The notes below the pieces were generated by a model. The model was not told the DNA's origin and searched no databases. It worked only from the letters and a program-made list of their open reading frames with translations. From Parafilimonas sp. (GTDB lineage: Bacteria; Bacteroidota; Bacteroidia; Chitinophagales; Chitinophagaceae): DNA of 8,957 nt. How positions within the stretch are numbered: position 1 is the stretch's first letter; every line of letters starts with the position of its first letter. The DNA lies in NCBI GenBank assembly GCA_023251275.1, contig JAHEZC010000066.1, forward strand, positions 1-8,957. The letters are read 5' to 3'. A program made the translations under genes and the position numbers. Below are positions 1-6,463 of the stretch, in pieces.

Positions 1-1
1 A

Positions 2-112
2 CTTATTGAACCCGGTGGTAAAATTGTATTTTCAAAACAAGGCGCAATTGATCCTGAAGAATTAAGAAAAATAATTTTTAATGACAGTTTTATCGGCAGG
101 TTATATAAATAA
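2..112 (+). CDS. C-terminal end of a redoxin/TlpA-like thioredoxin-fold protein (partial)
   Basis: The reading frame is open from the first bases and stops with TAA at 110-112, leaving 36 residues of a gene that begins outside the window. The segment opens with LIEPGGKIVFSKQGAIDP and continues through EELRKII to a C-terminal FIGRLYK. A 'LI-x-P-x-GKIV' beta hairpin followed by 'G-x-ID-x-x-ELR' and a closing helix is the usual last strand pair and helix of thioredoxin-fold redoxins (AhpC/TSA and TlpA-like), which in Bacteroidota are mostly exported thiol-disulfide proteins. The CxxC active site and any signal peptide would lie upstream, so catalytic competence cannot be judged. The family call rests on this short tail alone. 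The next gene starts 330 bases later, so co-transcription with it is unlikely. Confidence 0.6.
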   Translation, partial: LIEPGGKIVFSKQGAIDPEELRKIIFNDSFIGRLYK

Positions 113-154
113 TTCTTTTCTTTCAACGTTGCCTGTCTTTTCTTTTAACTCTGA

Positions 155-182
155 ACATTGGAAATTGAGCATTGATCATTTT
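155..182. repeat. Degenerate 7-base tandem repeat, four units
   Basis: Four consecutive 7-base units read ACATTGG, AAATTGA, GCATTGA and TCATTTT, all sharing ATT at positions 3-5 and mostly G at position 6. The match is visible but degenerate and short, so chance in AT-rich DNA is possible. It lies between the redoxin tail and the GH140-like gene. No function is assigned. Confidence 0.4.
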
Positions 183-324
183 ACCAAAATAAAAAGGTGT
201 CAATTTGCTGACAGTTTTTTTGCGTCCAGGCGACTGAAAAATCATCCGGAAAGAAATAATGTGTTAGTAAATTTTTTTGCTGAAACAGGTAAAGCATGTA
301 ATTTGTTAGCTATCGTTCCCTGAA

Positions 325-339
325 ATCACAAAGTGTGAT
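325..339. promoter_or_regulatory. Palindrome ATCACA-AAG-TGTGAT, possible operator
   Basis: A perfect 6-base inverted repeat with a 3-base spacer lies about 100 bases upstream of the GH140-like start. The arms resemble CRP-type half-sites (TGTGA/TCACA), but they are in inverted order with a 3-base rather than 6-base spacer, so this is not a standard CRP box. It may be an operator for another dimeric regulator or a chance palindrome. Further downstream are AGTTG-N6-CAACT (361-376), TCAC-CA-GTGA (378-387) and a direct repeat AGTGAAC (366-372 and 383-389). Confidence 0.35.
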
Positions 340-442
340 ACCAGGTTTTTTGCCGCAGTTAGTTGAGTGAACAACTGTCACCAGTGAACGAAAATTTTAT
401 TTTTAAACCGACTTTTATACAGTAAAAATTTCCACACAATAC

Positions 443-1873
443 ATGCCCAGACTTTTTATTTTTCTTTTGTTCCTGATATTGTCTGCTCATGCAGATATTC
501 ATACGCAGGTTGCTTTTCCGCTTAAGATCAGCGGCGATAAACGTTATCTAGTTGACCAGGATAATAAACCCTTTCCCATTCTCGGCCGCACTGCATGGTT
601 TATCATATCACAACCGGACAGCGGTTACAAAAAATTTCTTGACAATACTATTGCGCATGGGCATAATGCCATCGAGATGGCCGTCATTACACATTGGCCT
701 ATGGGCAATTATGCACCTTTTAATGCAAATGGTGATGCTCCTTTTTTAAAGCGATTGAATGGCGCCGACTGGGACGGTAAGCTTATTTATACTGACGTAA
801 AAACGCAATCGCCAAACCTGCTGACACCGAATGAAAATTATTGGAAACATGCGGATGATTTTCTTGCATACTGCGAATCAAAAGGCATTCTTGTTTTCAT
901 GTTTCCGGCTTATGTTGGTTATTCGAATGAAACTGAAGACCAGGGATGGATGAAAGAACTGGCAGCAAACGGCACGATAAAAACGGAACAATATGGCGTA
1001 TGGATTGCAAGCCGTTATAAAGACCGAAAAAATATTGTATGGATGTTATTGGGTGATAAAGGCAGTTTTGATGCAGAACAAAGAAACGCAGAAGCGGCAT
1101 TGATCAGGGGGTTGAAAAGTGTACAGGGTCAGCAATCAGTTCAATACACTGCAGAATCTTTCAGTGGACAAAACGCTGCGGATAATGCTGACTTCGGTAA
1201 TGAAATGACTTTGAATGGCAGCTATACATGGGAGTTAAAAGTGCCCGTGCCTTTTATAGCACGCAAGGCTTATGCACATGATCCGGTATTGCCTTCTTTC
1301 CTCTTGGAGGAACCTTATGATGAAGAAGGGCCCGATGGAAATAATTATAACCCCAACGCTACGCAACCTGTGCGGCGTTTTCAATGGTGGGGATGGTTAA
1401 GCACCATCGGTGGTTATATTTCCGGCAACGGTTATGTGTGGCAATTTGTTGATCCCGTATGGCAAAAACATCTCAATACACAGGCAGCGCTTGACATGAG
1501 CAGGCTCAATAGTTTTATCCGTTCTATTAATTGGTGGCAATTGATTCCTTCAGGATTGAATGGCATGCAAACTCTGATTGTTGATGACAATAATATAGAT
1601 ACATCTGCGGCTTATGTGCCGGCTGCTGCTGCAAAAGACGGATCACTGCTTGTTGCTTATATTCCCCCTGCACATAAAGGAAATATTATAGTTAATATGA
1701 GTGTATTAAGCAGTAAAGTATTTGCATACTGGTTCGATCCTGCCAATGGAAAATATACAGCCGTCACTAATTCTCCTTTTAATAATACAGGCGTTCAATC
1801 ATTCATTCCTCCGGGAAAAAACAGTACAGGTGAAACAGATTGGGTATTGGTGCTGTCGGTGAAAAAAAGATGA
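443..1873 (+). CDS. Exported DUF4038 / GH140-like glycoside hydrolase with C-terminal collagen-binding-like domain
   Basis: The 476-residue protein begins with a signal peptide (hydrophobic 4-14, likely cleavage after AHA at 15-17). Residues about 25-365 match the DUF4038 (beta/alpha)8 fold. The 'PFPILGRTAWF' entry strand is at 43-53. WMLLGD (200-205) is the family position of the catalytic Asp (D205), and LLEEPYDEE (287-295) places the likely nucleophile at E289/E290. Residues about 370-472 are the beta domain annotated as putative collagen-binding (PF12904), with AYWFDPANGKY and a closing DWVLVL. The characterised relative is GH140 apiosidase, which acts on apiose-linked rhamnogalacturonan II. 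Substrate here is inferred only as plant-type or microbial polysaccharide in the periplasm or outside the cell. The usual 'GGD' is LGD here. No SusC/SusD pair or other hydrolase flanks it, so it is not in an evident polysaccharide utilisation locus. The start chosen gives the complete signal peptide; no Shine-Dalgarno is visible. Confidence 0.85.
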   Translation: MPRLFIFLLFLILSAHADIHTQVAFPLKISGDKRYLVDQDNKPFPILGRTAWFIISQPDSGYKKFLDNTIAHGHNAIEMAVITHWPMGNYAPFNANGDAPFLKRLNGADWDGKLIYTDVKTQSPNLLTPNENYWKHADDFLAYCESKGILVFMFPAYVGYSNETEDQGWMKELAANGTIKTEQYGVWIASRYKDRKNIVWMLLGDKGSFDAEQRNAEAALIRGLKSVQGQQSVQYTAESFSGQNAADNADFGNEMTLNGSYTWELKVPVPFIARKAYAHDPVLPSFLLEEPYDEEGPDGNNYNPNATQPVRRFQWWGWLSTIGGYISGNGYVWQFVDPVWQKHLNTQAALDMSRLNSFIRSINWWQLIPSGLNGMQTLIVDDNNIDTSAAYVPAAAAKDGSLLVAYIPPAHKGNIIVNMSVLSSKVFAYWFDPANGKYTAVTNSPFNNTGVQSFIPPGKNSTGETDWVLVLSVKKR

Positions 1874-1898
1874 GTGGTACTTTTTAATAGTATAAATG

Positions 1899-1943
1899 TT
1901 CATCAATAAAATGAAGAAGCGTTTTAATATTTTGTTTGATGAA
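1899..1943. repeat. Inverted repeat (hairpin) between hydrolase and cyclase genes
   Basis: TTCATCAA at 1899-1906 pairs perfectly with TTGATGAA at 1936-1943. After a small internal loop (1907 against 1934-1935), AAAAT (1908-1912) pairs with ATTTT (1929-1933), enclosing a 16-base loop. The stem starts 26 bases after the hydrolase stop, where a terminator would be expected, but it is AT-rich and lacks an immediate T-run. A second small stem, TTTTTG-TTT-CAAAAA, follows at 1958-1972. It could be a weak terminator, an mRNA-stabilising 3' end, or an operator for the cyclase gene. Confidence 0.45.
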
Positions 1944-2053
1944 TAAGCAGCCTGGAATTTTTGTTTCAAAAAATATCCCGGCACTGCATCCTCTGATCAA
2001 ATTACTATGAAAGTTTGCAAATATTTTTCCATTATGAATTATATTTATGCAAT

Positions 2054-4129
2054 ATGAAGAAAATAACCGTCTTTATCGTTTTCTGCGGTATTGCACTCTC
2101 TCTTAGTGCACAGGTAAATATTGATAGCCTCTGGAAATTATGGAATGATAACAAACAGGTTGATACGGTACGTCTTTATGCCATTGATGAGTTAGCATGG
2201 GATATTCGATATAAGAATTCTGACTCTGCGATCATACTGGCAGAGATGGAATTGAATTTTGCTAAGCAGAAGGATAAAAAAGTGTGGGAGGCAAATGCCT
2301 GTAATATGTTGGGTGTGGCCTTTTATATAAAAAGTAATTATGCAAAGGCTATCGAGTGGCACCAAAAAAGTTTTACCATAAGAGAAGAAATGAATGATAA
2401 GCAGGGAATGGCAGTATCATACAATAACCTGGGGAACATTTATTCGGAACAAGCCGAGTATGTTAAAGCGCTTGACTCTTATCAGAAAGGGCTTGAACTG
2501 ATACAGGGATTGAATAAAGACAGGGCAGCTAATTACCTGAATAATATCGGCGGTATCTATTATTTCAAGGGAAGTTATCCAAAAGCGCTGGAATATTTTC
2601 AGAAAGCATTGGCAATATGTGAAGAGATCAATGACAAAGAAGGAATAAGCAATGCTTACAACAACATTGGAGTTATTTACAGTGAGGCAGGCAACAATGA
2701 AAAGGCGCTGGAATATTATCAAAAAAGCGTGGAGATAAATAAAACGCTGGAAGACAAACAGAGTTTAGCAGAGTCATATCTCAACATCGGCCTCATAAAA
2801 TATGCACAGGGAGATTATATACAGGCGCTGGATTACCAGCAAAAGAGTCTTGCCCTTGAACAGGATCTCGACAACAGGCAGGGAATTGCAGGTGTTTACG
2901 GGAATATCGGGCAGATTTATGCCGCACAGGAAAATATACCGCTGGCACTTGAGAACTATAAGAAAGCACTCAGATTAAGTGAAGAATTGGGAAACAGGGA
3001 TAAAATAGCTTATTCCGATATTAATATTGCCAGCCTTTATTTAAAGCAAAAAGATTACACTGCCGCAGAAGCCCTTGCAAAAAAAGCCCTTAACCTGAGC
3101 CGGGAACTTGGTACGATCACTTACCAGCGGGACGCAAGTAAGCTGCTCTATGAAATTTATAAAGCTTCCGGAAAAAATACGGATGCCCTCGCTTACCACG
3201 AAAAATTCCTTGCCTTAACAGACAGCATTGAAACTACCGAAACAAATAAGAAGCTTGACCAGATGGAATTTGCCAGGATCATGCTGACAGATAGTCTCAA
3301 AAAGGAAAAGGAAAAACTGCAGGTAAAAATCGCTCATGAAGAGGAGGTCCATCGAAAAGATGAGCAAAGGAACTTGGCAATATATATTGGGGCAGCGGTA
3401 ATATTATTGGCTGTTACTCTTTGGTTCAGGCTGCGTTATGTACGCAGAACAAGAGCCGTGATTCAGAAAGAGAAAGACAGGTCAGAAAACCTTTTACTTA
3501 ATATACTTCCGGCAGAAATTGCGGAAGAACTCAAAAGATATGGCAAAGCCGAAGCGAAAGATTTTGATATGGTATCCATCCTGTTTACCGACTTTCATGA
3601 ATTTACCAGCATATCCGAAAAAATGAATGCCAAAGACCTGGTTGCAGAGATCAATTATTGTTTTGAAGCTTTTGACCGTATTTCCGGTAAATACAAAATA
3701 GAAAAGATCAAGACCATAGGGGATGCTTATATGGCGGCAGGTGGGCTGCCGGTAGCCACACCTGGTTCCGTAAAAAATACGGTGCTTGCTGCGCTTGAAA
3801 TGCAGGCTTTTATTCAAACCCGTAATTTGCAAAAAGTGCCTGAAGGATTGCCTGCTTTTCAAATGCGGTCAGGTATTCACACTGGTCCCGTGGTGGCAGG
3901 AATTGTAGGGGTAAAAAAATTTCAATACGATGTCTGGGGTGATACGGTAAACACAGCGAGCCGTATGGAGAGTTCCGGTGAAGTTGGTTCTGTAAATATT
4001 TCACAGGCAACTTATGAATTGATAAGGGATGAACACGAGTTTCAATTTGAAAGCCGGGGAAAGATTGAAGCGAAAGGAAAGGGTGAGATAGGAATGTATT
4101 TTGTCCGGTTGCGAAGCGATGAGGAATAA
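2054..4129 (+). CDS. Transmembrane TPR-repeat class III adenylate cyclase
   Basis: The 691-residue protein should convert ATP to cAMP at the cytoplasmic face of the inner membrane. Signal peptide 1-20 (cleavage near SLSA/Q) is followed by about eight TPRs (79-392, mostly 40-residue period), which would be periplasmic. A charged coiled coil (about 394-437), one membrane helix (441-458), a linker helix ending in NLLLNILP, and a class III cyclase domain (about 505-688) follow. All catalytic positions are present: metal-binding D513 (in LFTDF) and D557 (in KTIGDAYM), adenine-selecting K553 (EKIKTIG) and D626 (QYDVWGD), and transition-state N633 and R637. The Lys/Asp pair predicts ATP rather than GTP. 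The start at 2054 gives a clean signal peptide; a TTG 39 bases upstream would add an implausible polar tail. The TPRs probably sense a peptide or protein ligand, but this is inference. The DsrE-like gene starts 85 bases downstream and could be co-transcribed. Confidence 0.9.
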   Translation: MKKITVFIVFCGIALSLSAQVNIDSLWKLWNDNKQVDTVRLYAIDELAWDIRYKNSDSAIILAEMELNFAKQKDKKVWEANACNMLGVAFYIKSNYAKAIEWHQKSFTIREEMNDKQGMAVSYNNLGNIYSEQAEYVKALDSYQKGLELIQGLNKDRAANYLNNIGGIYYFKGSYPKALEYFQKALAICEEINDKEGISNAYNNIGVIYSEAGNNEKALEYYQKSVEINKTLEDKQSLAESYLNIGLIKYAQGDYIQALDYQQKSLALEQDLDNRQGIAGVYGNIGQIYAAQENIPLALENYKKALRLSEELGNRDKIAYSDINIASLYLKQKDYTAAEALAKKALNLSRELGTITYQRDASKLLYEIYKASGKNTDALAYHEKFLALTDSIETTETNKKLDQMEFARIMLTDSLKKEKEKLQVKIAHEEEVHRKDEQRNLAIYIGAAVILLAVTLWFRLRYVRRTRAVIQKEKDRSENLLLNILPAEIAEELKRYGKAEAKDFDMVSILFTDFHEFTSISEKMNAKDLVAEINYCFEAFDRISGKYKIEKIKTIGDAYMAAGGLPVATPGSVKNTVLAALEMQAFIQTRNLQKVPEGLPAFQMRSGIHTGPVVAGIVGVKKFQYDVWGDTVNTASRMESSGEVGSVNISQATYELIRDEHEFQFESRGKIEAKGKGEIGMYFVRLRSDEE

Positions 4130-4200
4130 AATTATGATACCGGCGATTGAATACACTGTAACGCCTTAATAACCGCTTTTTAATCACTAAAATATAATTT

Positions 4201-4205
4201 GGAGG
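4201..4205 (+). promoter_or_regulatory. Strong Shine-Dalgarno sequence GGAGG
   Basis: GGAGG lies 9 bases before the ATG at 4215, a near-ideal ribosome binding site. It fixes the start of the DsrE-like gene and stands out because other genes in this window have no comparable purine-rich leader, as is usual in Bacteroidota. Confidence 0.7.
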
Positions 4206-4214
4206 AATAATAAG

Positions 4215-4763
4215 ATGAAAAAATTAATGCCTGGTTGCTTACTGACAATATTTTATTTTATCTCTTTGCAGTGTTCTGCACAATCCGGCAATTCAAATGC
4301 CCCGGTGATCCCTGAAGCAGACGGGTATATTGCTATACCCAATACAAAACTTGCGCCGGATAAAAACCGGACTTACCGCGCTGTGTATGATGCAACCCGT
4401 GCATCGAAAGATTCGGCTCAATTGGTTCCCGCAATCAACATGGCAGGTTCCGAGCTGAATGCGCTTGGAGTATGCGGCATTGCATTAACGCATGCAAAGT
4501 TTGTCATTGTTTTTCATGGTGCAGCCATCAATGGCATTCTCGATGACGCGCATTATAAAGCAAAATTCGGGACTTCGAATCCGAATCTGAAAGTGCTTGC
4601 AGAGTTGAAGAAAGCAGGAGTAAAATTATTTGTATGCGGACAAAATCTTCTTGCAGAAAATATTGATTCAAAAATTATTTCGCCTGATGTAAGCGTTGCA
4701 AGCGATGCATTGATTGTGCTCATGTCTTACCAGAATGATGGTTATGCTTTGATGAGTTTTTGA
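4215..4763 (+). CDS. Secreted DsrE/DsrF-like family protein
   Basis: The 182-residue protein has an N-terminal signal peptide (basic KK at 2-3, hydrophobic about 8-19, cleavage near CSA/Q at 22-23). The sequence before Cys20 (ISLQ) fits a lipobox poorly. The mature part matches the small alpha/beta DsrE-like fold: YRAVYDATR (54-62), a helix around 70-85 (VPAINMAGSELNALGV), the strand KFVIVFHG (95-102), and the signature KLFVCGQNLLAENI (137-150) with Cys141, followed by a final strand ending in GYALMSF. In sulfur oxidisers DsrE carries sulfur on a conserved cysteine. Exported single-domain homologues in Bacteroidota have no established function, so a sulfurtransferase role is not claimed. Cys141 sits where the family often has its cysteine. 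It follows the cyclase gene by 85 bases and faces the DoxX-like gene tail to tail. Confidence 0.75.
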   Translation: MKKLMPGCLLTIFYFISLQCSAQSGNSNAPVIPEADGYIAIPNTKLAPDKNRTYRAVYDATRASKDSAQLVPAINMAGSELNALGVCGIALTHAKFVIVFHGAAINGILDDAHYKAKFGTSNPNLKVLAELKKAGVKLFVCGQNLLAENIDSKIISPDVSVASDALIVLMSYQNDGYALMSF

Positions 4764-4792
4764 ATCAGTGCATCCTTAGTCTGAAGCGTGGG

Positions 4793-4827
4793 AAAAGATG
4801 TATAAATCCCGGAAAATATTATCTTTT
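4793..4827. terminator. Possible weak bidirectional terminator between convergent genes
   Basis: AAAAGAT (4793-4799) pairs with ATCTTTT (4821-4827) around a 21-base loop, followed on the plus strand by a T-rich run. It lies in the 55-base gap between two convergent stops, and the right arm overlaps the end of the minus-strand gene. The stem is AT-only apart from one pair and the loop is long, so this is tentative. Confidence 0.25.
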
Positions 4828-5196
4828 TATTTTTTTATGCCAGTAATAATAAGACAAAATACCGGGCAGTATCCATGCCAGCATAGTGAGCATCATAGGG
4901 TCAAACTTACCGGAAGATGCAATGCCTGAATATATAGCGCCTGTAAGGTCGAAAAATAGCCCTGCATAAGCCCATTCTTTAATCCTGTTTAACCCGGGTA
5001 TTAAAATAACAATCACACCAAGCAATTTTGCAATACTGATAAATTGTATAAAATACACAGGGTAACCAAGAGTATTATGTATCAGTTCAATAGCCGGTTG
5101 CGCAGGCTGAATACCGCCTGCAGCGGAGAATGCCATGAGCACTGCGAAAACAATAGTTGATATCCAATAAATAATGTTGGTAGTTTTTGATGTCAT
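4819..5196 (-). CDS. DoxX-like four-helix membrane protein
   Basis: The 125-residue inner-membrane protein has four hydrophobic helices at about 7-26, 45-66, 74-94 and 100-118 and a basic tail KKIKR. Conserved DoxX_2-type features are visible: LGYPVYF (43-49), AKLLGVIVILIPG (56-68) and KEWAYAGLFFDLTGA (73-87). Proteins of this type are common and mostly uncharacterised. Some DoxX relatives take part in quinone-linked or thiol redox reactions, but nothing here shows such a role. The gene is the only confident minus-strand gene in the window. It converges on the DsrE-like gene and diverges from the YD-repeat-like gene 297 bases away, so it is probably transcribed alone. The start is the only ATG that gives an intact first helix. 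Confidence 0.8.
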   Translation of the reverse strand: MTSKTTNIIYWISTIVFAVLMAFSAAGGIQPAQPAIELIHNTLGYPVYFIQFISIAKLLGVIVILIPGLNRIKEWAYAGLFFDLTGAIYSGIASSGKFDPMMLTMLAWILPGILSYYYWHKKIKR

Positions 5197-5422
5197 AGTG
5201 TTGATTTATGCGCTGAAATTTTTCCGCAATAAAAATAAACCTTTCCTTTCATTTTCATTGTGTATTTTTTTGTCTTGATCAGAGAGGCGACTGTAATGAT
5301 AGGTGGCATTCTTTAAACCTTGTTCGGCTCAGGCGGGATGTGGGGAATGGACGAAACCGTTATTGTTTTTCTCGCTTTGTGACCGGTTTTATGTTCCTGT
5401 ATATAGGGCATTCTGTTTTTAT

Positions 5423-5454
5423 TTTGACGTATTTAAATCAGTTAAATAATTTTT
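5423..5454 (+). promoter_or_regulatory. Candidate Bacteroidota-type promoter (TTTG-N20-TAATTTTT)
   Basis: TTTG at 5423-5426 and TAATTTTT at 5447-5454 are separated by 20 bases. They match the Bacteroidota sigma consensus (TTTG, then TAnnTTTG) at all but the last base. Transcription would start near 5460, giving a leader of about 35 bases before the ATG at 5494. The rest of the 297-base divergent gap shows nothing else clear. Confidence 0.45.
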
Positions 5455-5493
5455 TTACCTTCACCTATCAACTCTCAATAAAAAATCGCCTGC

Positions 5494-6183
5494 ATGATAG
5501 CCCAAAAAATTCCAATAATCTTTATTCCTTTAATCCTCACAGGTATCTTATGTGTTGCTCAGGTAAAAAATGATTTACTGCGTCAAAATATAAAAGGGAA
5601 AGTATATCATGCTGTCAAATGGGAATATTATGCTAATGGTAATTCAGAAAAGCCGAAGGAGAAAAAATTAAAACGAAAAACAGTCTATGAATTTAATGAG
5701 CAAGGCAACCTGGTGAGAATAACATTATACAATTCCAAAAACATATTTACTGAATATTACATATACCTATACGACGAGAATGGAAAGAGAACAATTGGCT
5801 ATAAATATGGTTATGAAGAAAAATTGTTGGATTTCGATAGTTCCATATATAATGAGAATAATGACCGGATAAAGACAAAGTCTTTTAATCCGGATGGAAG
5901 TTTATATGAGGAAACTTATATGAAATATGACAATAACGGTCAGGTCACTGAGGTGCTTATTTATAACGATGAAAATAAATTAACTTCCAGATACACGTTC
6001 AAACATGATGCTGCCGGTAGTGTTGTTGAATCTGATTATCACGGAAAAGACAGCACCTTATTGGAAACATATACCTATAAATATTATGATTTTGATAAAA
6101 AAGGAAATTGGCGTAAATTAATTACTTACAATAAGAATGGGGTTATCAATGGAATAACGATTTTCAGAATTGAATATTATTAA
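5494..6183 (+). CDS. Small exported YD-repeat-like protein of unknown function
   Basis: The 229-residue protein starts with a hydrophobic export signal (about 6-21; cleavage near VAQ). The remainder is Tyr/Asn/Lys-rich, with about six degenerate units of the form Y-x-(Y/F/H)-(D/N)-x-x-G-x followed by a second Y-N-x-x-G half. They begin near residues 65 (YEFNEQGNL), 91 (YLYDENGKR), 118 (IYNENNDR), 143 (MKYDNNGQV), 169 (FKHDAAGSV) and 197 (YYDFDKKGNW). This pattern resembles short YD/RHS-type or MORN-like beta-hairpin repeats found in many secreted Bacteroidota proteins. It is far shorter than a true RHS toxin shell and has no toxin domain, so it is not a polymorphic toxin. Function is unknown; a surface or periplasmic beta-structured protein is the most that can be inferred. 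A plausible promoter lies directly upstream. Confidence 0.7.
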   Translation: MIAQKIPIIFIPLILTGILCVAQVKNDLLRQNIKGKVYHAVKWEYYANGNSEKPKEKKLKRKTVYEFNEQGNLVRITLYNSKNIFTEYYIYLYDENGKRTIGYKYGYEEKLLDFDSSIYNENNDRIKTKSFNPDGSLYEETYMKYDNNGQVTEVLIYNDENKLTSRYTFKHDAAGSVVESDYHGKDSTLLETYTYKYYDFDKKGNWRKLITYNKNGVINGITIFRIEYY

Positions 6184-6322
6184 ATTCAACGGTTCGCCTG
6201 GCAAAAAAATTATCAATGTGTACATTGGATGTCATGAAATACTTCAGCTCGTTACCTAATAATTCTTCTTTCCTTCTTCACAGTTACACATAAAATACGC
6301 TCGGTGGCAATACAACCCTTAG

Positions 6323-6354
6323 CATCTTTGGTAGCAATGCCATCATCGAAGATG
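6323..6354. repeat. Small inverted repeat in the gap before the cNMP/DUF1003 gene
   Basis: CATCTT (6323-6328) and AAGATG (6349-6354) form a 6-base stem around a 20-base loop, in which TGG and CCA (6329-6331 and 6340-6342) may also pair. Just downstream are cytosine tracts at 6360-6364, 6371-6374 and 6383-6388. The 280-base gap (6184-6463) holds no gene that I can support. Function is unknown. Confidence 0.25.
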
Positions 6355-6463
6355 TATCACCCCCTGCGCACCCCAAACATTTCCCCCCATCCGTTCAACT
6401 CTTATCATACTTTTAAAAATAACTTATTTAATTTAGGCGAAATATCATTGTAAAAAATTATGT

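Larger units (their letters stand above)
113..442. other. 330-base non-coding region upstream of the GH140-like gene
   Basis: No convincing gene lies here. An 80-codon frame from 81 to 323 overlaps the end of the redoxin gene and has no recognisable protein character. The region holds a degenerate heptamer repeat (155-182) and, closer to the next gene, a cluster of short palindromes and direct repeats (325-389). Those positions suit a regulatory region for the hydrolase. No full TTTG/TAnnTTTG promoter pair was found. The nearest -7-like string, TATTTTTA at 398-405, has no -33 partner. Confidence 0.6.

Noticed and set aside
81..323. 80-codon plus-strand open frame after the redoxin tail
   Set aside because: It overlaps the end of the redoxin gene, has no recognisable domain, and runs through the heptamer repeat. 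The composition looks non-coding.
2014..2047. TTTG-N22-TATATTTA as a cyclase promoter
   Set aside because: The -7 match is imperfect and transcription would begin at about the start codon, leaving essentially no leader.
2015..2053. Upstream TTG start for the cyclase gene
   Set aside because: It would add 13 polar and aromatic residues before a textbook signal peptide that begins at the ATG at 2054.
5340..5573. 77-codon plus-strand open frame
   Set aside because: It runs through the candidate promoter and overlaps the start of the YD-repeat-like gene in another frame. The protein has no family character.
5494..6183. Polymorphic toxin or contact-dependent inhibition protein
   Set aside because: The YD-like repeats are few, there is no RHS core motif or C-terminal toxin domain, and no immunity gene follows.
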